From Deltaproteobacteria bacterium (lineage in GTDB: Bacteria > Desulfobacterota > Syntrophia > Syntrophales > UBA5619): a DNA stretch of 32,395 nucleotides. The notes beneath the pieces are model-generated. The model was not told the origin of the DNA. It worked only from the letters and a program-made list of their open reading frames with translations, and did no database searches. The DNA lies in contig JAPLJY010000110.1 of NCBI GenBank assembly GCA_026388345.1, forward strand, positions 1 to 32,395, in the 5' to 3' direction. Within the stretch, counting starts at the first letter, position 1. Each line of letters starts with the position of its first letter. Below, piece after piece: positions 17,165 through 26,369 of this stretch. Made by a program: the position numbers and the translations under genes.

Positions 17165-17449
17165 ATGGAGAATACCGATTCAAAGGCGTCCTGCTGCGAG
17201 GGCGGGAGCGCGGGCATGAGCTGCTGCCGTGTCGAGGCGCTGCTCGGCGTCGATGAGCGGGGACAGATGGTGCTTCCCAAGGAATTGAGGGACAGGGCGA
17301 ACATCAAGGCGGGGGACAAGCTGGCGGTTGTCAGTTGGGAGAAGGACGGAGAGATCTGCTGCCTTTCCCTGATCAAGGCCGACAACCTCGCCGAGCGGGT
17401 GAGGGAGTTTCTCGGTCCGGTCATGCGGGAGGGGGGCTCCGGTTCATAG
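17165..17449 (+). CDS. AbrB/MazE-fold protein resembling HgcC (HgcAB-associated)
   Basis: 94 residues from the ATG at 17165, preceded by GGAGG. The N-terminus is cysteine-rich (SKASCCEGG, MSCCRVEALL), followed by a SpoVT/AbrB swapped-hairpin domain (GVDERGQMVLPKELRDRANI, then KAGDKLAVVSWEKDGEICCL) and a helical tail. Proteins of this pattern are annotated as HgcAB-associated HgcC and occur beside hgcAB mercury-methylation genes or beside arsM. Here it lies 78 bases before arsM under a shared promoter. The Cys pairs could bind a thiophilic metal or metalloid, making it a candidate sensor for the palindrome upstream; this is inference. hgcA and hgcB are not in the window. Confidence 0.75.
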   Translation: MENTDSKASCCEGGSAGMSCCRVEALLGVDERGQMVLPKELRDRANIKAGDKLAVVSWEKDGEICCLSLIKADNLAERVREFLGPVMREGGSGS

Positions 17450-17469
17450 ACACATCGACGAAGACGCCG

Positions 17470-17486
17470 CCGAAGCGTGGCTTCGG
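17470..17486 (+). promoter_or_regulatory. Intercistronic hairpin before arsM
   Basis: CCGAAGC (17470-17476), loop GTG, GCTTCGG (17480-17486): a perfect 7-bp stem between the hgcC-like stop and the arsM ribosome binding site. No T-run follows; it could set relative expression of the two genes. Confidence 0.4.
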
Positions 17487-17527
17487 GGGGCGATCAGAAA
17501 AGGTATCTGAAAGGGAGGAATGATACG

Positions 17528-18373
17528 ATGGAACAGGGAGAAATCAGAAAGGCCGTCCGGGACGGCTACGGAAAGATCGCGAAGAATTCAGGAAGTTGCT
17601 GCCTTCCCGGGGCATCTTGCGGCTGCGGCGGCACTTCGGTGGAAACGATCAGCCAAGGGGTGGGTTACACCCCGGAGGAGATGCAGACCGTTCCGGAGGG
17701 TGCGAACCTCGGCCTGGGATGCGGTAATCCGGTGGCGCTGGCGTCCCTGAAGGAGGGCGAAACAGTGGTCGATCTGGGGTCCGGCGCCGGTTTTGATGCC
17801 TTTCTCGCTGCCCGGGCTGTGGGGAAAAGCGGGCGGGTGATCGGCGTGGACATGACGCCGGAGATGATCGACAAGGCACGGGGGAACGCCCGGAAGGGTG
17901 ACTATGAAAACGTGTCGTTCCGTCTGGGGGAGATTGAGAATCTTCCGGTCGCCGACCGTACCGCCGATGTCATTATCTCGAATTGCGTGATCAACCTCTC
18001 CCCCGACAAGGAGCGGGTCTTCCGGGAGGCCTTCCGGGTTCTCAAACCGGGCGGCCGGTTGATGGTCTCCGATATCGTCCTGCTGAACCGGCTGTCCCCT
18101 GCGCTGAAAGAATCCATCGAGGCCTATGTCGGCTGTGTTGCCGGCGCGGTGATGAAAGAGGATTATCTCCGGGCGATCCGGGAGGCCGGTTTCGAGGATA
18201 TTCAGATCGTCGGCGAAACCACCTTCCCCGTCAGTGATCTTCTCGATAATCCCGCAGTACGGGAGCGCTTCGCCCAGGCGGATCACCTGGAGGCGCAGGT
18301 TGAGGAAATCAGTTCATCCATCGCCAGCATCAAGGTTCAGGCTGTAAAGCCGGTGATGAACAAAGGGCATTGA
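17528..18373 (+). CDS. arsM: Arsenite S-adenosylmethionine methyltransferase
   Basis: 281 residues from the ATG at 17528, with GGAGG spaced 9 bases upstream. It transfers methyl groups from S-adenosylmethionine to As(III), giving methylated, partly volatile arsenicals. The Rossmann motif is VVDLGSGAGFDAFLAARAVG, with MTPEMIDKARGNARK after it. The three cysteines that bind arsenic in this family are present: Cys65 (GLGCGNP), Cys153 (SNCVINLSPDKERVFREAFR) and Cys203 (YVGCVAGAV). An extra Cys-rich N-terminus (SGSCCLPGASCGCGG) is typical of anaerobe-type ArsM. It sits between the HgcC-like gene and the selenoprotein candidate, forming a probable three-gene metalloid unit. Confidence 0.95.
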   Translation: MEQGEIRKAVRDGYGKIAKNSGSCCLPGASCGCGGTSVETISQGVGYTPEEMQTVPEGANLGLGCGNPVALASLKEGETVVDLGSGAGFDAFLAARAVGKSGRVIGVDMTPEMIDKARGNARKGDYENVSFRLGEIENLPVADRTADVIISNCVINLSPDKERVFREAFRVLKPGGRLMVSDIVLLNRLSPALKESIEAYVGCVAGAVMKEDYLRAIREAGFEDIQIVGETTFPVSDLLDNPAVRERFAQADHLEAQVEEISSSIASIKVQAVKPVMNKGH

Positions 18374-18405
18374 CATAGGTGACTTATCTTTTTCCCCGCG
18401 CATTT

Positions 18406-18456
18406 CCCGCCGGGCGCCTCCGGATTGCAGGTCATCCGGGCGGCCCCTCCGGCGGG
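18406..18456 (+). promoter_or_regulatory. Two-part GC-rich hairpin between arsM and the selenoprotein gene
   Basis: Outer arms CCCGCCGG (18406-18413) and CCGGCGGG (18449-18456) and inner arms CCGGAT (18420-18425) and ATCCGG (18434-18439) fold around the loop TGCAGGTC, with an internal bulge between the two stems. It has no T-run. It may be an attenuating or stabilising RNA element in the 121-base gap. Confidence 0.4.
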
Positions 18457-18494
18457 GACGCGCTGGAAAACCTGACAGGATGAGGTGTTTCATC

Positions 18495-18740
18495 ATGGCG
18501 AAAAAAATCATCATCTACGGGACGGAGACCTGACCCTTCGCGAAACAGGCCAGGTCGGCCTACGGGGAGCGGGCGGTCTTTTTCAATGTCGATGAAAACC
18601 CGGAGAAACGGCAGGAGATGCTCGCCCTGACCGGGGGAAGGGAGCAGGTGCCCGTGATCGTGGAAGACGGGAAGGTCACGATCGGTTTCCTGGGGGAGTT
18701 CTCCCTGCGCGGCGCCGTTCCTCTGTTCGGCGGCACCTGA
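18495..18740 (+). CDS. Glutaredoxin-like selenoprotein candidate (Sec at in-frame TGA 18531-18533)
   Basis: Reading TGA at 18531-18533 as selenocysteine gives an 81-residue thioredoxin-fold protein: start MAKKIIIYGTETUPFAKQAR, the cis-proline motif QVPVIVEDGKVTIGFLGEFS, and the end GAVPLFGGT before TGA 18738-18740. The Sec occupies the first Cys of the glutaredoxin CPYC site (here U-P-F-A, a monoselenol). GAGG lies 9 bases before the ATG. A SECIS-like hairpin with loop AGGTC lies 18 bases after the TGA. Small Sec/Cys glutaredoxin-like proteins beside arsM genes are known in deltaproteobacteria (NCBI labels such as UXX-star). A role in reducing arsenicals or handling metalloids with ArsM is plausible. 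The alternative, a pseudogene with a nonsense codon, is less likely because the rest of the frame is intact and conserved-looking. Confidence 0.82.
18531..18560 (+). promoter_or_regulatory. UGA codon plus bacterial SECIS-like element
   Basis: The TGA is followed by 14 bases, then GGCC (18548-18551), loop AGGTC (18552-18556), GGCC (18557-18560). Bacterial SECIS elements recognised by SelB have a short stem with a GG(U) in the loop about 16-20 bases after the UGA; the loop here starts 18 bases after it. The lower stem is weak. Confidence 0.65.
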
Positions 18741-18750
18741 CCCGTCTGAC

Positions 18751-18767
18751 GCCTCCCGGCGGGAGGC
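18751..18767 (+). terminator. Hairpin after the selenoprotein gene
   Basis: GCCTCCC, GGC, GGGAGGC: a perfect 7-bp stem beginning 11 bases past the stop. The downstream sequence has only an interrupted T-run (GGGTCTTTT at 18775-18783), so termination is likely but not textbook. Confidence 0.5.
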
Positions 18768-18922
18768 TTGAAAGGGTCTTTTCCCGGTCCGTCACAAAAC
18801 GGCGCGGCATTCCGTAAATTCCGGCAGTTCAACAGGGAAACTGTGGGTCTGATCAGGTGAAGCAGGACGGCAGGAAGGCGCCGGTTCCGGTCTGCGACGA
18901 TGAGCTGTTGCCTATATTCCAT

Positions 18923-18951
18923 TTGACATCCGAAGGGGTATCCGATAACTT
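18923..18951 (+). promoter_or_regulatory. Candidate promoter for the hybrid kinase gene
   Basis: TTGACA (18923-18928), 17 bases, TAACTT (18946-18951): a perfect -35 box with a weak -10 box, in the 292-base gap before the ATG at 19033. Nothing else with gene-like character was seen in 18768-19032. Confidence 0.4.
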
Positions 18952-19032
18952 TTATACGGCCAATGCGTTACGTATCCATACCACCCGTCTTTCTTTTCAA
19001 CCGAAAATGGTTGTCATAGCAGGGGGCAGCAG

Positions 19033-21396
19033 ATGAACGACCCATCCGGGACAAATACCGAAATGATCGAAGAGATATCCGTCTTAAAGCAGAGAATCCG
19101 GGAACTGGAGCAGTCGGAAGCAGAGCGCAAACAGGCGGAGGAGGAGCTGCGGAAGCGCGAGGCGCGGTACCGCACCCTTTTTGAGCAGGCGGCGGTGGGC
19201 GTGGCTGAGATCGAAATCATCACGGGCCGTTTCCTCACGGTCAACCGGCGGCTTTGCGAACTCGTCGGCAGGACGGAGGAGGAACTGCTTGCCACCACCT
19301 ACTTGGCGATTACGCATCCGGATGATCTTCAGTTGCATGAGGACAAATCGGCGCTGCTGCTGGCCGGAAAAATCGGACACTACACCTTGGAGAAGAGATA
19401 CATCTCTAAGGACGGGGCAATCATCTGGGTGAATATCACGGTATCGCATCCCTGGAAGCCGGGGGAAAAATCCGGGTGTAACATCGTTGTGGTTGAGGAC
19501 ATCACCGAACGCAGGCGGGCGGAGGATGCACTGCAGGAGAAGACGGAGGAACTTGACAGGTACTTTTCGACGGCTCTGGACCTGTTCTGCATCGCCGACA
19601 CCGACGGTTGCTTCCGGCACCTGAACCGGCAGTGGGAAGTGACTCTGGGTTACTCTCTGGTGGAACTGGAGGGGCGGCGTTTTCTTGATTTTGTGCACCC
19701 GGACGACATGGAATCAACCCTACAGGCAATCTCGCGGCTTGACAGCCAGGAGCAGGTCCTGAACTTCGTCAATCGCTATCGCTGCAAGGACGGTTCTTAC
19801 CGCTGGATCGAGTGGCGTTCCTCTCCAAGAGGCAAGCTCATTTATGCCGCCGCTCGCGATATCACCGAGCGCAAGCGAGCGGAGGAGGAACTGCGGGAAA
19901 GCGAGGAGCGGTTTCGTGCCTTGAGTGAGAACGCGCCGGATATTATCTACACCGTGAATCTTGACGGAACCATCACTTATGTGAATCCATCCTGGATGCG
20001 GGTTTTAGGGCATGGCGAAGAAGACTTGCTGGGGCGTTATTTCACGGATTTTGCGAGGGAAGAGGATAGGAGAGCCTATAGAAAACTACTCAAAGGCGTT
20101 CGGGACGATCGGAAAAACGTTCATAATTACATTGGGGTTATGCTGGCCAAGGACGGAACGGAACGGGTGTTCAACATGAACAGCGCCTTCAACCGGGACT
20201 CGAAAGGCCACATCATCGGCGTCGTGGGTACCATGAAGGACATCACGGAACTGAGAGATATGGAAAAGAAGCTCAATCATGCCCAGAAGATGGAGGCCGT
20301 CGGCACGTTGGCCGGCGGCATTGCCCACGACTTCAACAACCTGCTCATGGGGATTCAGGGGTATACGTCCCTGACGTTGCTGGATCTGGATCCCTCTCAT
20401 CCGCATTATGAGCGGCTCAAGCGGATTGAGGAGCAGGTGCAGAGCGGGGCGGATTTAACCAGGCAACTGTTGGGTTTTGCCAGTGGGGGAAGATATGAGG
20501 TGAAGCCCGCCGATATGAACGACATCCTTAAAAAGAGCTCCTCGATGTTCGGCAGAACCAAAAAGGAGATCACCATCCATCGGAAATACGGGAAAGACCT
20601 CTCGGCGGTGGAGGTGGACCGGGGACAGATGGAGCAGGTGTTCATGAATCTGTATGTGAATGCCTGGCAGGCGATGCCCGGGGGCGGGGAGATCTATCTG
20701 GAGACGGAAAATGTTCTTCTGGATGATGAACAGGCGTTTTCCTATGCCATCAGTCCGGGGAGATATGTGAAGATATCGGTCACCGATACCGGTACGGGGA
20801 TGGACGATAAGACCAGGGAGCGGATCTTTGATCCCTTCTTCACGACGAAGGGGATGGGAAGGGGGACGGGCCTGGGATTGGCGACGGTCTACGGGATAAT
20901 CAAGGGTCACAAGGGGGCGATCAACGTGGACAGCGAGCCCGGTCACGGGACGACGTTCAATATCTATCTGCCCGCTTCGGAGAGGGAGGTGGTGAAGGAA
21001 AAGACGGAGACCGGGGCCGTCGCCAGGGGGACAGAGACGATCCTGCTGGTGGATGATGAAAAGATGGTCCTGGAGGTGAGCCGGGAGATGTTGGAGTCCA
21101 TGGGGTACCGGGTCTATGCGGCCGGGAGCGGTCCGGAGGCGCTCGCCGTTTACCTGGAAAAGCGGAAGGAGATCGACCTGGTGATTCTGGACATGATCAT
21201 GCCGGGGATATCGGGAGGAGAGACCTTCGATCGTCTCCGGGAGATCAATTCCGCGATCAAGGTTCTTCTTTCCAGCGGTTACAGCATCAACGGCGAGGCG
21301 AGCCATATCCTGGACCGCGGCTGCAACGGGTTCCTCCAGAAGCCCTTCCATCTCGAGAAACTTTCCGACAAGGTCAGGGAGATGCTGGAAAAGTAG
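19033..21396 (+). CDS. Soluble hybrid histidine kinase: three PAS domains, HisKA, HATPase and receiver
   Basis: 787 residues, no membrane segment or signal peptide, so it is a cytoplasmic sensor. An initial coiled coil (about 8-42) leads to PAS1 (about 45-160), PAS2 (about 175-285) and PAS3 (about 300-410), each ending with a DITE motif and linked by short helices. HisKA carries the phospho-accepting His432 in [18 protein letters not shown]. The HATPase domain has [17 protein letters not shown] (N box), [16 protein letters not shown] and [13 protein letters not shown]. The C-terminal receiver (about 668-785) has DD acid residues in LLVDDEK, phospho-Asp720 in ILDMIMPG, and the Lys in FLQKPF. 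No separate response regulator is adjacent, so output is by phosphorelay. Its last 23 bases overlap the end of the convergent restriction gene. The signal sensed is unknown. Confidence 0.94.
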   Translation: MNDPSGTNTEMIEEISVLKQRIRELEQSEAERKQAEEELRKREARYRTLFEQAAVGVAEIEIITGRFLTVNRRLCELVGRTEEELLATTYLAITHPDDLQLHEDKSALLLAGKIGHYTLEKRYISKDGAIIWVNITVSHPWKPGEKSGCNIVVVEDITERRRAEDALQEKTEELDRYFSTALDLFCIADTDGCFRHLNRQWEVTLGYSLVELEGRRFLDFVHPDDMESTLQAISRLDSQEQVLNFVNRYRCKDGSYRWIEWRSSPRGKLIYAAARDITERKRAEEELRESEERFRALSENAPDIIYTVNLDGTITYVNPSWMRVLGHGEEDLLGRYFTDFAREEDRRAYRKLLKGVRDDRKNVHNYIGVMLAKDGTERVFNMNSAFNRDSKGHIIGVVGTMKDITELRDMEKKLNHAQKMEAVGTLAGGIAHDFNNLLMGIQGYTSLTLLDLDPSHPHYERLKRIEEQVQSGADLTRQLLGFASGGRYEVKPADMNDILKKSSSMFGRTKKEITIHRKYGKDLSAVEVDRGQMEQVFMNLYVNAWQAMPGGGEIYLETENVLLDDEQAFSYAISPGRYVKISVTDTGTGMDDKTRERIFDPFFTTKGMGRGTGLGLATVYGIIKGHKGAINVDSEPGHGTTFNIYLPASEREVVKEKTETGAVARGTETILLVDDEKMVLEVSREMLESMGYRVYAAGSGPEALAVYLEKRKEIDLVILDMIMPGISGGETFDRLREINSAIKVLLSSGYSINGEASHILDRGCNGFLQKPFHLEKLSDKVREMLEK

Positions 21397-24300
21397 GAAG
21401 AATCTCCCCCGTGGCGGCAATTTTTTCTTCCACGAGACGGATCTCAGCCTCCGTAAGATCGTAGAGGTCGTAGACCAGCCGGTCGATCTGCCGGTCGGCG
21501 GCGTCGATCTGGCGCTTGAGGTTCGTGTGTTCGTGGTCCGTCCGGGCGGCGGCCAGCCTCCGGTGGAGGGCGAGCATCTCCTCGACCAGGGCGACCATCC
21601 GGTCGTGCCGCTCCCGGTCCGCCGTGTCGGCGAAGTCGATGCGGCGGATGGGCGTCTGAGCAACGAAGACGGCGGAGAAATTGAAGCTGTGGCCCTGGAG
21701 GTCCGTGCAGACGCTATGAATAAACAGGCGCAGCAGCGACGAGTTCAGAAGGCCGAGGAGATACATCGACCCCTCCGGGACAAGAAAGACCTTGTTGTTG
21801 GCATAGGTTCCCGCATTGTCCCAGGTGAAGCGGGCGCTGCCGGCAATCTCCGGCCAGAGAATCTTCGGTTTCTCAAATTCGGTGTAATAATCGACGGCAT
21901 CCTGAATCTCGTACCACAGATAGGCGCCCGGTTTTCTTCCTTTCCAGTCGGCGCCCTTCCAATCCTTCGGCTTCGGCAGCAGTTGTTCCTTGAACCGTTT
22001 CAGGTGACTTTCAACGGCCGGATAGCGTTTGATATCGACGCCGCGCCGTGTGAAGATGAAAAAGTGATCGCTCGTCGGCGGTTCGTATCTCTTGATGTCC
22101 CGCCCCGCGAGAAATGGTTTGATCAGCTCCGAGCTTTTGGGGTCTTCGGCGATGAGGCGCTCCCGCATCGCCGCGTCGATGACGAATGCCTCGTTGAAGC
22201 CGGTTTTAATGCCATAATAGATCTGGCCGTTCACATATTCTTTCAAGGGGACGCCCGTTTGGCGGAGCTTTTTCAGCAGGGCAGCGGTCCCCTCATCGCT
22301 CAGGGACCAGCCGCCGTCTTCGAGAGACTCCCGCCGGACCTCGTAGCGATGTCCCCGCACATAGGCCGCGAGGCTGTCGAATTGGAGGGTGTCGGCCTTC
22401 ACCACGCCGAAGGTATCGGAGGGTTTTCCTTTCCGAATCCGGATGATGCAGGGATAGGTCGTCGCTCCCGTAAAAACCGGCAGATCTCCGAAATCGACGA
22501 TCTCCTCGATCCCCTGACCCTTTAGCCAGTTGCGCAGGGGCCGACCGTAGCCGGCGCGCAGCCACTTGTTGGCCACGATATAGGAAAAATAACCGTCCGG
22601 CCGCAGCAGGGCGACACCTTTTTCGATGAAATAGGCGTACAGGTCGGCGACTCCGTCATAGACCCGATAGTGTTTTTGAAAATAGGCCTTGAAATCCCCC
22701 AGCATCTCCTGGCGGACATACGGCGGGTTGCCGATCACGGCATCGAAGCCGCCTGCCCGGTCCGGCGACGCAGCTTCCCGCCCGCCGTGCGTCTCGGACG
22801 GCAGGCGTCCGTTCTCAACGGCGAAAACCTCCGGGAACTCCTTTTCCCAGTCGAAGCAATTGATCCGGTACTGATCCTCGTCGCCCAGGAGGTTGAGCTG
22901 CGCACCGTCGTAGAATCCCGTACCGATCAGGGAGTTGCCGCAGCGGATATTCCCGGAGAGGTCGGGGAGGGCGCGCTCCTGAAAGAGCCTGATCTGGTTC
23001 GAGAGGGTCTCCCCGCTCTCCCCCTCCAGGACCTTGAGGAGGAGCGAGAGCTTTGTCACCTCGACGGCCTGGGGGTCGATGTCCGCGCCGTAGATGCTGT
23101 TGAGCAGAATCCGCTTGCGTTCCGCCGTGGTCAGCCGCCACTCGCCGCCGGCGGCCTGATAGAGGACCGGCCGCCGCCCCTTCGTCCGCTTCTCCGGTCC
23201 GCCCGCCACATAGCGGTCCCGGTACCCGTCGAGGAGGCGCTGATAGGCCTGGATGAGGAAGGAGCCGGAACCGCAGGCGGGATCGAGGATCCGGAGCCGG
23301 TCGGCCTGGGCGGGGGTCCGGCCTTCGAGGAGGCGGCCGACCGTTTCCTCGACGATATAATCGACGATGTATTTCGGGGTGTAGAAGACGCCGCCCGCCT
23401 TCTTCACCTCGGGCTTGTCCTCCACCTTCGCCTGGTGGCCGGCGGTGAGGCGGATGATCTTGCCGAGGAACTGTTCGTAGACCCGGCCGAGAATGTCGGC
23501 GGGGAGAACAGAGAATTCATACGGGGAATCAGGGTAGTATAGCCCCCGGAAGATCTCTTTGAGCGCCTTGTCGTCGATGGCGAGGTCCAGCGTGAGCCGA
23601 TCCGGAGACGCCGCGCGGCCCTTCTCCTGCCGGAAGTGAAACAGGCCGGAGTTGTACCGGTCGTCGGCCCGGTAGAAGATCCCGATGAGACGTTTATAAA
23701 CGCCGGGGCCGTTCTGGAGACCCTGGAGCTGGCCGTAGGGCTCGATCCCCCGGTCCTCGCAGATCCGAAGAAAGATGATCCGGTTGATCGTGAGCGTCAC
23801 CGCCGTGTTCAGCTCCCGCTGGCTCAGGGCAGGGTTCCGCAGCGCGATGGTCCGGGCGAGGAGATCCCGCCAGGATTCGATTTCCCGGAGGAAGGCCTCG
23901 TCCACGCCGGCGGTGCCCCTCTTCAGGCGGGTCGATTCGGCGTAGCGGTCGAAGGCCCCCCGGAGGATCGCCTCCCGGGCGAAGACGGCGGCGATCTCCT
24001 CCCAGCGGGCGGCGTAATCCCGGAAGCTGAAGAACAGAATCCGGGCCGTCGCGGGCCGGTCGTTCTGGTCCGGCTTGATCCGGCAGTCGTAAACGGCAAA
24101 TTCCTCGAAGTTCGTGAGGATGGAAAGGGGCAGCCCGGCGGACCAGGCGTAGCGGCGGAGCTGGTAGGCGGGGGCGGCGTCCTCGGCGATGCGGATGGCG
24201 GGCTTTTTCGCCTCCACGAAGAACTTCCGCGTCCCGCCGATGCGGAAGCAATAGTCCGGGGCCTTCACCGCGCCGCCGATCCGGATCGCGTCCTCGTGGA

Positions 24301-24481
24301 TCACGTCCTTGTAGGCCTCGGCGTGGCCGGCGATATTGTCCAGATCCCAGCCCAGCGCGCCGAAGAGAGGATCGATGAACTCCCGCCGGAGTTGTGTTTC
24401 GTTGTAGGCGCCGGAGGCGTAGGCCGCGAGGTTTTCCGTGAAACGCGCGACAAGATCGAGAACTTCCTGGGGAGCAGGCAT
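21374..24481 (-). CDS. Single-chain (type IIG-like) restriction-modification enzyme
   Basis: 1035 residues combining nuclease, methyltransferase and DNA-recognition parts, as in Eco57I/BpuSI-type enzymes. The N-terminal PD-(D/E)XK nuclease site is visible as PDYCFRIGGTRKFFVEAKK (Asp76, Glu90, Lys92). The adenine-N6 methyltransferase has FYTPKYIVDYIV, motif I DPACGSGSFL (400-409), a motif II acidic residue in YGADIDPQAVEV, and motif IV NPPY (585-588). The C-terminal 350 residues form the TaqI-type specificity region (GRDIKRY; WYEIQDAVDYY), ending in a coiled coil. It cuts unmodified foreign DNA and protects host sites. All motifs are intact, so it is probably active. No separate methylase or specificity subunit is next to it. 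Its 3' end overlaps the kinase gene by 23 bases. Confidence 0.93.
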   Translation of the reverse strand: MPAPQEVLDLVARFTENLAAYASGAYNETQLRREFIDPLFGALGWDLDNIAGHAEAYKDVIHEDAIRIGGAVKAPDYCFRIGGTRKFFVEAKKPAIRIAEDAAPAYQLRRYAWSAGLPLSILTNFEEFAVYDCRIKPDQNDRPATARILFFSFRDYAARWEEIAAVFAREAILRGAFDRYAESTRLKRGTAGVDEAFLREIESWRDLLARTIALRNPALSQRELNTAVTLTINRIIFLRICEDRGIEPYGQLQGLQNGPGVYKRLIGIFYRADDRYNSGLFHFRQEKGRAASPDRLTLDLAIDDKALKEIFRGLYYPDSPYEFSVLPADILGRVYEQFLGKIIRLTAGHQAKVEDKPEVKKAGGVFYTPKYIVDYIVEETVGRLLEGRTPAQADRLRILDPACGSGSFLIQAYQRLLDGYRDRYVAGGPEKRTKGRRPVLYQAAGGEWRLTTAERKRILLNSIYGADIDPQAVEVTKLSLLLKVLEGESGETLSNQIRLFQERALPDLSGNIRCGNSLIGTGFYDGAQLNLLGDEDQYRINCFDWEKEFPEVFAVENGRLPSETHGGREAASPDRAGGFDAVIGNPPYVRQEMLGDFKAYFQKHYRVYDGVADLYAYFIEKGVALLRPDGYFSYIVANKWLRAGYGRPLRNWLKGQGIEEIVDFGDLPVFTGATTYPCIIRIRKGKPSDTFGVVKADTLQFDSLAAYVRGHRYEVRRESLEDGGWSLSDEGTAALLKKLRQTGVPLKEYVNGQIYYGIKTGFNEAFVIDAAMRERLIAEDPKSSELIKPFLAGRDIKRYEPPTSDHFFIFTRRGVDIKRYPAVESHLKRFKEQLLPKPKDWKGADWKGRKPGAYLWYEIQDAVDYYTEFEKPKILWPEIAGSARFTWDNAGTYANNKVFLVPEGSMYLLGLLNSSLLRLFIHSVCTDLQGHSFNFSAVFVAQTPIRRIDFADTADRERHDRMVALVEEMLALHRRLAAARTDHEHTNLKRQIDAADRQIDRLVYDLYDLTEAEIRLVEEKIAATGEILPTFPASP

Positions 24482-24578
24482 GATGAAATCCTCCGTTCAT
24501 TTCCCGTCGTCGGGAACGGCTACTTCCCCGCGTCGTACAACCGGATGACCGTGTTCGTGATGTCCACCGCTGCCGCCA

Positions 24579-26369
24579 TCAGGCGTAGAGGGCGTCGATC
24601 CGGTCCTTGAACTTCTCCAGAACCACCCGCCGTTTGAGCTTCATCGTCTGGGTCAGCATCCCATTCTCCAGCGTGAAACCCTCCGTCAGGTAGATGAATT
24701 TCTTTGGGATCTCGTAGCCGCCGTAGCGCCCCTCAAGAACCTTGAGGATCTCGCCGGTCATCATCGCCTGGATCTCCTCGTTCCCCACGAGCTGCCGGAT
24801 GTCGCCGGAGATCCCGTGTTTCTCCGCGTACCGTTCAACCAGCGGAAAGTCGGGGACGACCAGGCAGGTGGTGAAGGGACGGTTTTCGCCGGTGATCACC
24901 ACATTCTGCACCCAGGGCACCAGGGAGATATCCTCCTCCAGCGCGGCGGGGAAGACGAATTTGCCGTTCTCTAACTTGAACTGCTCCTTGATCCGGCCGG
25001 TGATGTAAAGATAGCCGTCCCCGTCGAGGCGCCCCCGGTCCCCCGTCCGCACGCCGCCGTCCGGGGTCATCACCTCCCGGGTCTTGTCGGGCTTGTTGTG
25101 GTAGCCCTTCATCACGTTCGGCCCGTAGACGACGATCTCCCCATCCTTCGCCCCCTCCTCGACGACCGAGGAATCGATGACGATCCGCACCTTGTCGATC
25201 GCCCGCCCGACGCTGCCCAGCCGATAGGCGAAGGAGGCGTTCATCGCGATCGCGGGCGATGTCTCGGTCATGCCGTAACAGTCGTAAATCGGGATGCCGA
25301 CGTCGAAAAAGAAATGGGCGATATCGACATTCATCGCGGCGCTCCCGCTCATCGCCCCCATGAGCCGTCCGCCCATCTTCTGGCGGATCTTCGCGAAGAC
25401 GATCCGGTCGGCCAGTTTGAATTTCAGCTCATTGACAAAATCGCTCCGGCCGGATGCCGCCAGCTCCCGCCGCCTCTTTCCCGCCTCGATCCCCATCGTG
25501 AAGAGCTTCCGGGCCAGGCCGCCCTGTTCGTTCATCTTCTCCCAGAGGCCGTTGTAGATCCGGTTGAAGACGCGGGGGACCGCGATCAGCCAGGTGGGCC
25601 GGACCAGGGCCATGTCCTGGACGACCGTTTTCACGCTTTCGATGAAGCCGATCGATCCGCCGAGGTAGACCATGGCATTGAGTTCCGCCGTCTGGCCGTA
25701 GGAGTGGGCCCAGGGGAGGATGGAGAGACTGACGCCCTGCTCGGTCAGTTCCGGAAACATGCTCACCCCCGCCATGGAATTGCTCGTGCAGTTTCCGTGG
25801 GAGAGGAGGACCCCTTTGGGTTCGCCGGTGGTCCCCGAGGTGTAGATCAGGCCTGCGATCTCGTCGGGATCCGGATGGATGGCCGGTATCGGGCGCTCGC
25901 GGCCCGCCGCCTCCAGGGCCGCCATGCTCTCCGGGCCCTCGCCTTCGATGAGGATCATCTTTTGGAGGGTCGGGATCTTCTCCGGAAAATCACTGACCTT
26001 CTCCAGGATTTCCGGACGGGAGACAAACAGGACCTTCACGGTGCTGTCGGTCACGATGTACTGCCAGGTCCGGGGGAGCTCCGCCTCGTACATCGGAACA
26101 AAACGGCCTCCCAGACCGTAGGTTGCATAGGCGGCGATCGCCCACTCCGTCCGGTTGTTGGCGATGATCCCCACGGCGTCGCCCCGGCCGACCCCCAGCC
26201 CGGCCAGAGCGCCCCGCAGGTCGTCCACCCTCCGGCCTATCTGACGGTAGGTCAGCCATTCGTAAACGCCCTGAGGGTTTTTTGTCCCGAACATCGGGCG
26301 ATCCGGATATTTCGCCACGCTGTTCTCCATAAATTCAACGAGATTGTCCGGTTTGTCCTTCTTTTCCAT
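24579..26369 (-). CDS. Long-chain acyl-CoA synthetase (AMP-forming)
   Basis: 596 residues, the FadD15/Faa1 size class. It activates a fatty acid to acyl-adenylate and then acyl-CoA. The motifs are IYTSGTTGEPKGVLLSHG (ATP-phosphate loop, residues about 175-192), YGMTETSP (365-372), VRTGDRGRLDGDGYLYITGR (about 440-460; TGD and the hinge) and the C-terminal TQTMKLKRRVVLEKF with the catalytic Lys region. AGAGGAGGAA before the ATG is a strong ribosome binding site. It is separated by 97 bases from the restriction gene downstream and by 129 bases from the diguanylate cyclase gene upstream, all on the minus strand. Exact chain-length preference is not predictable. Confidence 0.94.
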   Translation of the reverse strand: MEKKDKPDNLVEFMENSVAKYPDRPMFGTKNPQGVYEWLTYRQIGRRVDDLRGALAGLGVGRGDAVGIIANNRTEWAIAAYATYGLGGRFVPMYEAELPRTWQYIVTDSTVKVLFVSRPEILEKVSDFPEKIPTLQKMILIEGEGPESMAALEAAGRERPIPAIHPDPDEIAGLIYTSGTTGEPKGVLLSHGNCTSNSMAGVSMFPELTEQGVSLSILPWAHSYGQTAELNAMVYLGGSIGFIESVKTVVQDMALVRPTWLIAVPRVFNRIYNGLWEKMNEQGGLARKLFTMGIEAGKRRRELAASGRSDFVNELKFKLADRIVFAKIRQKMGGRLMGAMSGSAAMNVDIAHFFFDVGIPIYDCYGMTETSPAIAMNASFAYRLGSVGRAIDKVRIVIDSSVVEEGAKDGEIVVYGPNVMKGYHNKPDKTREVMTPDGGVRTGDRGRLDGDGYLYITGRIKEQFKLENGKFVFPAALEEDISLVPWVQNVVITGENRPFTTCLVVPDFPLVERYAEKHGISGDIRQLVGNEEIQAMMTGEILKVLEGRYGGYEIPKKFIYLTEGFTLENGMLTQTMKLKRRVVLEKFKDRIDALYA

